From contig JAQZBN010000025.1 of the NCBI GenBank assembly GCA_029238935.1, positions 35,225-99,224 on the forward strand: a stretch of DNA of 64,000 bases, in the 5' to 3' direction. Numbering within the stretch: the first letter of the stretch is position 1; each line of letters opens with the position of its first letter. This stretch comes from Herbinix sp. GTDB lineage: Bacteria; Bacillota; Clostridia; Lachnospirales; Lachnospiraceae. Of the stretch, positions 48,364 through 57,020 are shown piece by piece. Below the pieces are notes generated by a model that worked only from the letters and a program-made list of their open reading frames with translations, ran no database searches and was not told the origin of the DNA. The translations under genes were made by a program, and so were the position numbers.

Positions 48364-51300
48364 TTAGTCTAAATCTGATACTGTGATGTTACTTAAGTAG
48401 AAGATACGGCTGGAAAGCATATCATCAATACCCTCGAGGTATATATTAATATTTTCATCGCCCCATGAAGCTATGTAACCGCTTCCGAATCCTTTGTAAC
48501 CGCTTAAACTAGCTCTTGGACTTGTCTTGAAAAATGATGTTCTTACCTTATCCTTGGCAGTAGCTGTATTGAAGTTATACATATCAGACTTGCTATCTAA
48601 CTTACCTGCTAATGCTGTATCAAGTGCAGCACTTCTTATAGTGGAACCAGTCTTAAAGCCAACTTCATATAGATAACTGGTTACGATTACTGATATACCA
48701 TCCATAGCCTCATTGTACCAGTTCCCATTACCTGCATTTCGATCAATGGAAGTTAGGAAGTTTGAAATTAACTTGGTTTTGTCATTAAGGGTCTGTAGGT
48801 CTTCATCAGAACCGATGATATCATTAATTCCCTGAGATTTACTTATGGACTTATAAGCTTTACCATTCTTATATATTGTTATATTACCATTTACATCGGA
48901 AGCCATCTTCCATATTATTGAATTGACATTCTCATTTACTATGTCAATCTTACCACTGGATGCTGTAGTATTTCTACCTGTCTTTATATAATACTTGCTA
49001 TTGGTATTTATTTTATTACCAAAAACTTTTTTAAGTGCAGTACCATAAGTACCGGAGATGTCTAACATTACTCCCTTACTTTCAATATCAGAAGTGCTCT
49101 TTAGGATTCCTTCAGCAATGTATTGAACAACATCATAAGACTGAATAGTTGATTTTACATCCTTTACGAGTATATCTCTTCTTCCCTGTGCTGCACTCTC
49201 GCTGTAATAGCTGTAATTGCTTACGACATTGGATTGATCGCTTTCAACAAAAGTCTGCCATACCTGCATTCCTACATAAGTTTTATTTGAAGGGTCTACT
49301 TTCAAGTTAAATACGGCACCTGCTGGTAGTACATTGTTTTTTCCTAAAGCATCAATGGCTCTCTTATGTGTACTCCATTGGCTACTATCAACGATTAAGG
49401 AGTTTTCTGCAGATTTAGTGAAACCTATATCAACATAGTCGCTGTTCTTGATCTCACTCCTGTGCTCTGATAATACATAAACATATGACCAGTCATTAGG
49501 GTTAGATGCTGTACTATATTTCATTCGGATATAAGGATTAAATCCCATAGCCTTATCATTATTGATACTGTAACCATATGCCTTAGATAAACTATTATTG
49601 GTGAAGGTTATGGAACCAACTTTAAATGATTCACTGATCTGTTTATCAGAACTATTATTATCTCCGGAATTTTCTGTACCCATATAATTGTTGATGGCTA
49701 CATCTAGTTCTGTTGTCTCGGAACTACTTACTGCATTAATTGTGGTATTTGGTATAGAACCGTGATCTCTCGTATAGGTTTCACTGTATCCCGGTGTAAT
49801 TACTTTGCCATCTTTATCTTTTACTTCATCAATCCATCTGGTATGACCTGTACATTTACTTACACCATAGTACACAGCATCCAGATCCCCAGTTACACTA
49901 AATACCATACTTGCCAGCTTATAAGGACTGCTGAACCATCCATTAACCTCTGCTCTCGGACTGGTTATCTTGTTAGCTGCCTTAAATCCTAATATATTAG
50001 TAAGTTGCTTATATGTATTGTCCTTGCCATTCTTAGAGTAATAATAATCTGCCAAGGTAATCTTATCTACATACTTGCCCCTATAAACTGTTATATCATA
50101 ATCTGGTTTATAAGTTTTGGTCTGCTCATTATTGGTGGCTTTAACGGAACCACTTTTAAATTGGCTACCATCTGATCTTTTACCTACAAAGGGACTGCCA
50201 TTCCCAGTGTATATAATATCCTTATCCAGTCCGGTTAATCTTCCAGTGTTTTCATCTTCAACATTACACATATACTTTATGCTGTAGGTGCTATTGGAAG
50301 TCAGTATATAATTTTGACCACAACCTACAGAATCCTTCGGATATCCGTCAAAGGTGGCTGTCAACTTGTAAGTAGGGTCAGTAGATGCTATTACCTTTGT
50401 TATACCCTTTGCAATTTCATCCTCTTCAAGTGTTATATCTCCGGTACTCTTGCCACCTCCAACGTTAGTATTACTAATTAACTCATAATAAATTAATACT
50501 GTTGTATCTTCATATGGAATGTCTGTAATAATTGCACTGTTTACAGTCTTACCTTTTCCAAAGGAATCATAATCTGATCCTGTAAGGTTTAAACCATCCA
50601 CTATTTTGCTTTTTAAGTTTTTTGCCTTAGGTGGAAGTCCGGTAAACTGGTATACATAACTTTCACTCTCTTCATCGTAATAAATATCTTCTGTAATGCT
50701 ATTTGGTTTACTTACTTTAGTGTTTTCATCAACAACGCTGCCATTTTGTTTTTTGATATTTTTTACAACAGTAATCAATTGTACATCAGGTTTTTGTATT
50801 TCATAAAATACTACCGCTGTTTCTCCATAACGAATTGGTGTTGCTGGTGAACCTTTTCCATATTTCCCCGTTAAAGTATTCCTATAATAATCCAATGATT
50901 TATCAAAGGGTATCCCTATGCCATTAACTATTTTCCAGTCAATTAATCTGGAACCTCCCCTGTATGGGTCTTTCAAATTGCTTCGAAAGGTTATTCCAGT
51001 TGATAAGGGATTTTGCAACAAGTCTGGTTTTACTGCATCAACATCAATAATCTTTTCTTTTCCATTTTCCTTACTTACTATGATGTTAATCTGCCTGATT
51101 AAATCTTCTTTTACTTCATCTCTAGCTGCCTGTGGCAATGTCATATAAAGCTGCAATCCGTAACCTTCAATGATACCTTTACTTAGATTAGTAGCTCCTG
51201 CTAATTCATCCATAGGTCTTCGTGTTCCCTCTTGCTCATTTGGTGCCTTAATGGTTATGCCATCCCCCTTCCAGTCCGATTCTGTCATTAAAGCCGACCA

Positions 51301-52869
51301 GCCAAGCTTAGTCGTGGGGGTACTGTAACTTCCTCCGCTCATATCAGACCATAGTCCTTCTTCCTTCATAAGGTTCAATACTTCGGCATAATTTGTAATA
51401 GTACCAAATATTTCATATTGAAAGCGTTTCCCAGCACTTTGGGTTGCACTATCCCAAGTCGCAGGCTGAATCAGGGTTAAGTTTTCCACCATGAGTAGGT
51501 ATCCTTTTGCTATCATGATCTCTACGGTATCCATTCCTTTATATTCTTCCTTAGAATGCTCGGGCAGTTCAAACAATGGCTTCTTATTGTATCTTGCCCG
51601 GAGTATCTTATATATTTCACCCTCTTCTTCACTTTCCTCATTTGAATTGCTGCTTGAAGCTGATAGGTAAACAGGATTGGTAAATGACATACTAAAGGTA
51701 TAAATCATATCGTCCGAATCCTTAACATAACTTACATTTTCTATACCATTGCTTACGGATGATAGCTTCAGAGTCTTTTTATATTTGTCTGCTAACTTAT
51801 TCAGGCTAGTCTTGGCATAATTATAAATTGACTTGGATAAGAAACCTTCATTATATAAATATCCGTAAAAGTTAAGTTCACCCTCTACATAGTATTCCAT
51901 CAATCTTTTTCTACCCTTATCATCAAAGGTTGTCAGTTCTTCAATATTACTAATATAATTATTAATATTGAAACTAACACGCACTTCTACCTCGCTTGGA
52001 GTACTGTCATTTGGTAATTTACTTATCATCATATAGTTAAAGGTTGCAGATAGCATGTAAGCCATACAGTCCAACGACGTACCAAGAATTATTTTATTAT
52101 AATCCGAATTACTGATTAGTCCTTGATTATTCAAATCCTGGTATTTTACTATAAGCCTTTCCATCCACTGATAGATTAGATTCCTTGACGCATCGTTACC
52201 AAGTGATGCCTTATTAACATTTAAGTTAAAATGTAGCTCCTTTGCACTAGCAATTATTTTCTCTTGCTCCTTTTCCAAATTAAACACTATAGTATTTTTA
52301 GTAGTTGTATCTGTTGATTTACTGGAAGTTGTGGTACTGGTGGTACTGGAAGTATTAGTAGAAGTACTCTTTGGATATTTTCCAATCCATTTCTGTGATT
52401 CCATCAACCACAACTTCAGATCCTTGCCGTTACCTATAGCACTACCTACACCGTTACTGCTAATCGGAAAGGGTGGCAGGCTGCTAAGATCAGCGGCTTT
52501 GTTGAGTTCATTAATTGATAAACGTTTATTAACAATTCCATTATTTTCAGTACCCAATGGTTGTGTTTTAGCAGATGTGTAATAAAATGGTGTATCAATT
52601 TTATTATAATCACAAAAAAACACATCCACTGAACCAGGCTTTCCATTATTCCCAATGCTCACAACGTTGCCAGACCTATCTATTAGGGTAAACCTATAAC
52701 CACTTTTTGTTTGGTTCCAATTAAGAGTTCCATTTCCTGAAACTAAAGAATTAGAATTACCTCCCCCAGTTGCATTGGCATCAACCTCATCTGCCAATAC
52801 ATAATTTGTAGGAATTTGACCAACTATCAATATCGCAATCATTACAATACATAGTGCTTTTAGCTTCAT
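48364..52869 (-). CDS. Very large secreted island protein, 1501 residues
   Basis: I do not recognise a family. It has a signal peptide (hydrophobic residues 5-25, cleavage near VLADE), a Gly/Asn-rich start, a Thr/Ser-rich linker (about residues 170-195), a helical region (200-380) and an acidic stretch SNSNEESEEEGE (about 405). Long beta-rich parts follow, including two similar units ending in VVFYEIQKPDVQL and VLIYYELISN, like extracellular repeat modules. No LPXTG, SLH or C-terminal membrane anchor is seen. It might be an adhesin or a conjugation-linked surface protein. AAGGAGG precedes the ATG; a 220-residue membrane-anchored gene lies directly upstream on the same strand. Confidence 0.8.
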   Translation of the reverse strand: MKLKALCIVMIAILIVGQIPTNYVLADEVDANATGGGNSNSLVSGNGTLNWNQTKSGYRFTLIDRSGNVVSIGNNGKPGSVDVFFCDYNKIDTPFYYTSAKTQPLGTENNGIVNKRLSINELNKAADLSSLPPFPISSNGVGSAIGNGKDLKLWLMESQKWIGKYPKSTSTNTSSTTSTTTSSKSTDTTTKNTIVFNLEKEQEKIIASAKELHFNLNVNKASLGNDASRNLIYQWMERLIVKYQDLNNQGLISNSDYNKIILGTSLDCMAYMLSATFNYMMISKLPNDSTPSEVEVRVSFNINNYISNIEELTTFDDKGRKRLMEYYVEGELNFYGYLYNEGFLSKSIYNYAKTSLNKLADKYKKTLKLSSVSNGIENVSYVKDSDDMIYTFSMSFTNPVYLSASSSNSNEESEEEGEIYKILRARYNKKPLFELPEHSKEEYKGMDTVEIMIAKGYLLMVENLTLIQPATWDSATQSAGKRFQYEIFGTITNYAEVLNLMKEEGLWSDMSGGSYSTPTTKLGWSALMTESDWKGDGITIKAPNEQEGTRRPMDELAGATNLSKGIIEGYGLQLYMTLPQAARDEVKEDLIRQINIIVSKENGKEKIIDVDAVKPDLLQNPLSTGITFRSNLKDPYRGGSRLIDWKIVNGIGIPFDKSLDYYRNTLTGKYGKGSPATPIRYGETAVVFYEIQKPDVQLITVVKNIKKQNGSVVDENTKVSKPNSITEDIYYDEESESYVYQFTGLPPKAKNLKSKIVDGLNLTGSDYDSFGKGKTVNSAIITDIPYEDTTVLIYYELISNTNVGGGKSTGDITLEEDEIAKGITKVIASTDPTYKLTATFDGYPKDSVGCGQNYILTSNSTYSIKYMCNVEDENTGRLTGLDKDIIYTGNGSPFVGKRSDGSQFKSGSVKATNNEQTKTYKPDYDITVYRGKYVDKITLADYYYSKNGKDNTYKQLTNILGFKAANKITSPRAEVNGWFSSPYKLASMVFSVTGDLDAVYYGVSKCTGHTRWIDEVKDKDGKVITPGYSETYTRDHGSIPNTTINAVSSSETTELDVAINNYMGTENSGDNNSSDKQISESFKVGSITFTNNSLSKAYGYSINNDKAMGFNPYIRMKYSTASNPNDWSYVYVLSEHRSEIKNSDYVDIGFTKSAENSLIVDSSQWSTHKRAIDALGKNNVLPAGAVFNLKVDPSNKTYVGMQVWQTFVESDQSNVVSNYSYYSESAAQGRRDILVKDVKSTIQSYDVVQYIAEGILKSTSDIESKGVMLDISGTYGTALKKVFGNKINTNSKYYIKTGRNTTASSGKIDIVNENVNSIIWKMASDVNGNITIYKNGKAYKSISKSQGINDIIGSDEDLQTLNDKTKLISNFLTSIDRNAGNGNWYNEAMDGISVIVTSYLYEVGFKTGSTIRSAALDTALAGKLDSKSDMYNFNTATAKDKVRTSFFKTSPRASLSGYKGFGSGYIASWGDENINIYLEGIDDMLSSRIFYLSNITVSDLD

Positions 52870-52888
52870 ATCTTTTCCTCCTTAAAAA

Positions 52889-52924
52889 GCAGTTGAAGGA
52901 GCCACGATGGACTCCTTCAACTAA
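52889..52924 (-). terminator. Hairpin terminator between the two surface-protein genes
   Basis: AGTTGAAGGAG / CTCCTTCAACT with a ten-base loop followed by GCTTTTT on the minus strand. It sits between the 220-residue gene and the 1501-residue gene, so the latter may be expressed by read-through or from its own promoter. Confidence 0.85.
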
Positions 52925-52945
52925 TTTTATGCTTATTTACATATG

Positions 52946-53608
52946 TTACGGTGTAGTAAACGTACCGTTATAATTTTTATCCGGATTTTGAATATCCCAC
53001 ACTGCATCTTCTGGTATATTTCCTGCACTATGGTCTGTAGTCGGTTCGCCCCACCCAAGGTCGGCAAACAAGTCTTTTGTCTCTTGGTCTATTTCATCGG
53101 AAGTATCTTTCTGCTCTTTCTTTGTATTATCCTTTTTTACCTGCTCGACTTCCTTTTCCTTCTTAACTTCCTTTACAGCTTCAGTACTGCTATCCTTATC
53201 TTCCTGTGGAATAACATCATTCAAAACACTATCCAAAATCTCATTAGCTTTAGTTTCGGTTTTTTGTGCTTCTTCAAGTGCCTTATCGTTAATAACTTCA
53301 ACATCTCCATCTTCATTAGTTACTGTCAATGCACCAGTCTCTTCGTCCTCTTCAATTACATCTACCGGTACTGCATCATCAGGAAAATTAACCTGATGAT
53401 CTATCTTAACATTATAGTCACCTAACGATACACCATTTGAATTATCATCGCTTACCCTCTCTGCATCTTCATAACTACGTATTGTACCCCTAGCAAAATT
53501 ATGTGTTTCTTCTTTATCTGAAAATCTTGATATGCCTAATGGAACAACAATTACTAAAGCTGTTGCTACTGTAAGCACTGCTAACGTTATTTTTATACTC
53601 TTCTTCAT
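52946..53608 (-). CDS. Membrane-anchored acidic island protein
   Basis: The 220-residue product has one N-terminal hydrophobic segment (KITLAVLTVATALVIVVPLGI, residues 6-26) and then a strongly charged, low-complexity extracytoplasmic tail rich in Asp, Glu and Lys (VKEVKKEKEVEQVKKDNTKKEQK). No known domain was found. It is likely a signal-anchored or secreted partner of the large protein encoded next to it. RBS AAGGAAAGGAAG somewhat upstream of the ATG. Confidence 0.7.
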   Translation of the reverse strand: MKKSIKITLAVLTVATALVIVVPLGISRFSDKEETHNFARGTIRSYEDAERVSDDNSNGVSLGDYNVKIDHQVNFPDDAVPVDVIEEDEETGALTVTNEDGDVEVINDKALEEAQKTETKANEILDSVLNDVIPQEDKDSSTEAVKEVKKEKEVEQVKKDNTKKEQKDTSDEIDQETKDLFADLGWGEPTTDHSAGNIPEDAVWDIQNPDKNYNGTFTTP

Positions 53609-53671
53609 AAGAACACTTCCTTTCCTTATATTGGATGGTAACGCTATATTAAATTGCCGTCAAGTAGTTTC

Positions 53672-53983
53672 TTATTGCCTTCTGGGTTGATAAATTCCCA
53701 TAGCCTTTACTCTCTTATAAACACCATCTATAGTCATATTATGGCTATCAGCGATTTCTTTATAGGTCAAACCCTTTTCATATTCTGCCTTGATCACATC
53801 ATCGTCTACCTTCTTTGCTGGAGCAATTCGTTTATTTACAATATCCTCACGATTCTTTACTAACTTTATGCTACCACCCAGAACGCCTACCAAGTAATCC
53901 ACCTTATCAAAATCGATTTTCATCTGCTGAATTACTTCTTCTACTGCAATTCTGACTACTTCTTTTATATCGCCTTCAGTCAT
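53672..53983 (-). CDS. Small HTH protein of the island
   Basis: The 103-residue protein has a helical N-terminal half (DIKEVVRIAVEEVIQQMKIDFDKVDYLVGVLGG) and a C-terminal helix-turn-helix of the resolvase/sigma type (AEYEKGLTYKEIADSHNMTIDGVYKRVKAMG). It probably binds DNA; the target is unknown. AAGGAGG before the ATG. It is about 65 bp upstream of the membrane-anchored gene and may be in its operon. Confidence 0.75.
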   Translation of the reverse strand: MTEGDIKEVVRIAVEEVIQQMKIDFDKVDYLVGVLGGSIKLVKNREDIVNKRIAPAKKVDDDVIKAEYEKGLTYKEIADSHNMTIDGVYKRVKAMGIYQPRRQ

Positions 53984-54090
53984 AGATGCTTCCTCCTTCC
54001 TTTTTATAATAAATCAATCAAATTATTAATAATTTAACTAATCTATATATTAATTATGGAACTGCAGGAAATACAGCTATAAACACAAAA

Positions 54091-54134
54091 ATAATTGCTT
54101 AGCAATTCTATACAAAGAACCGCTAAGCAATTTA
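54091..54134 (-). terminator. Terminator after the 213-residue island protein
   Basis: AATTGCTTAGC / GCTAAGCAATT with an 18-base loop, then ATTTTTG on the minus strand. Confidence 0.8.
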
Positions 54135-54156
54135 AGCCTACCATTTTTACAACAAG

Positions 54157-54798
54157 TTATCCCATTAATTTCTGTAAACTCTCATAATGCTCTTGCTGTT
54201 CAGCATTTAAATTATCAGTGTGGTTCTCCAAGTATTCTATGTAGTCTATCATTTCCTCGGTGACTTTCTTTTCAATTCGGTGTATATTTTGTTTTGAATA
54301 ATTTGTAATAACATAGAGTAAAAATTCCCAGTCTTCAATTTCAATGTTCTTTATCTCTTTACCACTGCCCTTTGGAATCTTTATTACCATCGTATCTAAA
54401 ATTGACTTCTTTGAATTCTCCTCAATGAGCTTCTTTATTTTAGATGTATAATTGCTTAAATCCATGTCTTTCTGCCTATACAGTAATCTTTCAAAGAAGT
54501 CTGCGCTTAAAATCTTTTGCAGCCGACTAAAATCAAAGACTACCCTACTTTTCACCGTATGTACATTGACAGTAGCATCTCCACTACTCCTATAAGGAAC
54601 CCCTTGTAACACTGCTTTCGTTTCTGGTTTGAAATAATCTGTGGTCATTACTAGCTCTACGATTAATTTTGACAAGGCTATCACTTCTAGGTCTGAACCG
54701 AATCCTGGAATGCTATTCACCTCCGCTACCTTTCCATCTCTCCACAGGCTCCTAACCACCATCTTCAAGTAACTATTAAACTTAATCTTGGTAGCCAT
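54157..54798 (-). CDS. Uncharacterised island protein, 213 residues
   Basis: No family recognised. The soluble protein begins MATKIKFNSYLKMVVRSLWRDGKVAEV and is helix rich, with a basic middle (SYTSKIKKLIEENSKKS-like stretch) and a C-terminal coiled region ending LNAEQQEHYESLQKLMG. The ATG at 54796-54798 is chosen since GGAAGG precedes it at about 11 bases; an in-frame start 27 codons earlier has no ribosome site. It is the gene nearest the iteron-like repeats, so a replication or partition role can be considered but is not shown. Confidence 0.6.
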   Translation of the reverse strand: MATKIKFNSYLKMVVRSLWRDGKVAEVNSIPGFGSDLEVIALSKLIVELVMTTDYFKPETKAVLQGVPYRSSGDATVNVHTVKSRVVFDFSRLQKILSADFFERLLYRQKDMDLSNYTSKIKKLIEENSKKSILDTMVIKIPKGSGKEIKNIEIEDWEFLLYVITNYSKQNIHRIEKKVTEEMIDYIEYLENHTDNLNAEQQEHYESLQKLMG

Positions 54799-55120
54799 AC
54801 ACTCAACATCCTTCCGTTTTAATATTTTCATTTCATTACAACCAAAAGGATTGAATACATCCATCATCCGATACACCAATCATTTTTCTTCTGGGAACCG
54901 TTTTTCATATCCAAATCACCCATTTTTCAAAAATCATCACTGTATTGATAGCTAAATATTCAATACAACCCAATTCATATCGAATATTTTCGTATTCAAT
55001 CTTTTACTATTCAATCATGGAATGCTATAAAATAAGCAACTTACAATATTTTTTTAGTACTATCTCTACAGCCTAAACCATCACACCTCTAGTCAACTTC
55101 ATTAAATTCTGAATGCACTT

Positions 55121-55136
55121 TTGGTATTTGGTATTT
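55121..55136. repeat. Direct repeat TGGTATT-TGGTATT, internal copy
   Basis: TTGGTATTTGGTATTT matches the repeats at 44809 and 62331. It lies in the non-coding block ahead of the iteron-like cluster. Confidence 0.5.
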
Positions 55137-55304
55137 ATATTGAATAGAATTTCAAAGCATTTAACTTATTCATATTACTGCTCTTCCAGTGCCATATATT
55201 ATTTTTTTAACCTATCTTACGATAAAGGTTCTGATAACTAGTTACCGGAATGCAGATGGAATTTTACTAAAAATCATATAAACCCTTTTATAAAAATATA
55301 GCTT

Positions 55305-55552
55305 GCATATTGAAGCTGCGGATTGCACTGTTATTTTATACGCTGCAATACTACTCTGATCACTAGCTGACTGGATGTGTACGAATATTTATAATAAATT
55401 GTTTTTTACTTGGAATGGAAAAGCCTCTGCACATTGAAGCTACTGATTGCACAGCAATTTTATTCGATGTAATAGTATTTGGATTACTAGTCTACGGAAT
55501 GTTAATGAATTTTCAGAATAATTTGATTTTTACTTAGAATAGAAAAGCCTAT
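55305..55552. repeat. Degenerate 124-bp tandem duplication
   Basis: Two units starting GCATATTGAAGCTGCGGATTGCAC (55305) style and GCACATTGAAGCTACTGATTGCAC (55429) style run in parallel for about 124 bp each, both ending near GAA-GGAAAAGCCT. Part of a third, weaker unit precedes them (about 55220-55304). No gene is present; 54799-56163 is one 1.36-kb non-coding block. Confidence 0.7.
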
Positions 55553-55646
55553 GACAATGAAACAATTCTGCTGTACTTGATTTTTATAACAAGTTCGTCA
55601 AATGCATATAAACTTTATCTTTTTTCACAAATAAACCTTTTCAACC

Positions 55647-55915
55647 GGAACTTACTTTTCCTATTTCAAAGCATCCTCGAAACTTACTTTTCCTAATCAC
55701 ACCCTACTGCTATCTGGTAGACCTAATGCTTGGGAAACTTACTTTTCCTATTTTTTGTATCAATGGAACTTACTTTTCCTATTACGAAACCTTCCAAAGA
55801 ATATATATTACTCATATTAGTATCACTGGAACTTACTTTTCTGATACAGGGGCTACTGCTATACTGGATACCTAATGATAAGGGATTATTTAATGTATCA
55901 CTTACTTTCTTATTC
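55647..55915. repeat. Iteron-like cluster, GGAACTTACTTTTCCTAT x5-6
   Basis: Copies begin at 55647, 55679, 55734, 55765 and 55828, with a weaker one near 55897. The core ACTTACTTTTC is invariant in the first five. Spacing is about 31-32 bp or near twice that. The GGAA...TTCC ends make each unit partly palindromic. A second repeat, CTACTGCTAT-TGG-A-ACCTAATG, occurs at about 55704 and 55851. Such clusters are typical of plasmid origins or of regulator-binding arrays. Confidence 0.75.
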
Positions 55916-56035
55916 AAAACATATAAACCCTTACAAGGTAACAGACTTCATGTACTTATTTATAATACTATCTGTAGCTTTCCTGTGATAACTAGCCTTC
56001 CTCCAGCATCAGAAAATAATATAAAAAATACCCAT

Positions 56036-56075
56036 AAAAATAGCAGGTCTGTAAAAATCACAGCCTGCTATTTTT
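56036..56075. terminator. Strong bidirectional terminator
   Basis: AAAAATAGCAGG / CCTGCTATTTTT with a 16-base loop, downstream of the 72-residue gene on the minus strand and closing the repeat block. Confidence 0.88.
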
Positions 56076-56163
56076 ATTACTGCATCTATATAAACTCAAT
56101 GGAAGGAGATAACTACTTTTCTTTAATAGGGCTGCCCTAATAGCAGCCTGTTGTTGCATCTAT

Positions 56164-56382
56164 TTAGTATTCAATGATGTCCATCGTAAGGTCTAGGTTA
56201 TGGAAATTATCAGCTGCTTCCTTACAGAAATCCGCCATAAACTCATTAATATCTACACTGTCACCGATTGTTCTCTGGGATACAAAAACCTTATTCATAC
56301 TCTTATCCAATATAACAATAATGTAGTTATTATCAGCAATATGTATTACCTTACAGCTTTCTACAGCTAAACTACCAACCAT
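56164..56382 (-). CDS. Small uncharacterised island protein, 72 residues
   Basis: A small soluble beta/alpha protein (VESCKVIHIADNNYIIVILDKSMNKVFVSQ, then an acidic helix with FMADFCKEAADNF). No family recognised. RBS GGAGGAGG before the ATG; it overlaps the end of the preceding gene by 11 bp, so they form an operon. Confidence 0.7.
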   Translation of the reverse strand: MVGSLAVESCKVIHIADNNYIIVILDKSMNKVFVSQRTIGDSVDINEFMADFCKEAADNFHNLDLTMDIIEY

Positions 56383-56755
56383 ACTTTTCCTCCTCCTTTT
56401 TTATACGTACAGACTTCAAATAGTTTTCATATGAATTCATTATCTTTGCTACTATCTGGAAGTCCTTTATTACTTCCTCATTCTTTTTCAACTTAAACTC
56501 TGCTAAACCTGTTCCACCTTTTTCACTTATCACAAGGACTCTGCTCGGTAATATCTCTGCATGTAATATCCTCTGTTTTCTTTCCTTCCTAAAATAATCA
56601 GAATAAGCATTTACAATATCCTCAAAGAGCTTATCATTATCTTTCTCTGTTGCTAATGTACTAATTCGAAAGTTACCAAATAACATCTCTGTATCGTTGT
56701 TTACTATCTTAGCCATATTCTTACTAATCTGCTTTGCTTCCCATGTATCCTCCAT
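56372..56755 (-). CDS. Uncharacterised island protein, 127 residues
   Basis: A soluble, charged, mostly helical protein beginning MEDTWEAKQISKNMAKIVNND, with a basic middle (YFRKERKQRILHAEILPSRVLV) and a Lys/Glu-rich end. No known domain. GGAGG lies eight bases before the ATG. First gene of a two-gene unit with the 72-residue protein. Confidence 0.7.
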   Translation of the reverse strand: MEDTWEAKQISKNMAKIVNNDTEMLFGNFRISTLATEKDNDKLFEDIVNAYSDYFRKERKQRILHAEILPSRVLVISEKGGTGLAEFKLKKNEEVIKDFQIVAKIMNSYENYLKSVRIKKEEEKYGW

Positions 56756-56956
56756 AACTGCAACCTCCTTTCCCTTAACATAGATAAACCAACTACTATC
56801 CTTTTACAAATATAACATTTGACTGTTTGAATTAAAGTATGAACGATAACGGTAATAGTTAATGAAAAGGATTGGAGAGCCAATATGTAAATGAATTTTA
56901 TAACCAGTAATTACAGAATAAATATCTTACGGTAATAGTGCTGGAAATGGTCAATA

Positions 56957-56993
56957 AAATAACCCAACACTTAATTTCAATGCTGGGTTATCT
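56957..56993 (-). terminator. Terminator after the transglutaminase-like gene
   Basis: ATAACCCA-CA pairs with TG-TGGGTTAT over a 12-base loop, followed by TTTATT on the minus strand. Confidence 0.8.
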
Positions 56994-57020
56994 TTTAAAC
57001 ATTTTGTTCAGTTTTAATTA

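Noticed and set aside
52331..52346. GTGGTACTGGTGGTAC as another period-9 operator site
   Set aside because: It lies in the Thr/Ser-coding linker of the 1501-residue gene and is explained by codon repetition.
55723..56140. Short ORFs on both strands across the iteron-like cluster
   Set aside because: Their repeated peptides (GKVSS on minus, ELTFPI on plus) simply reflect the DNA repeat; no RBS and poor codon composition.
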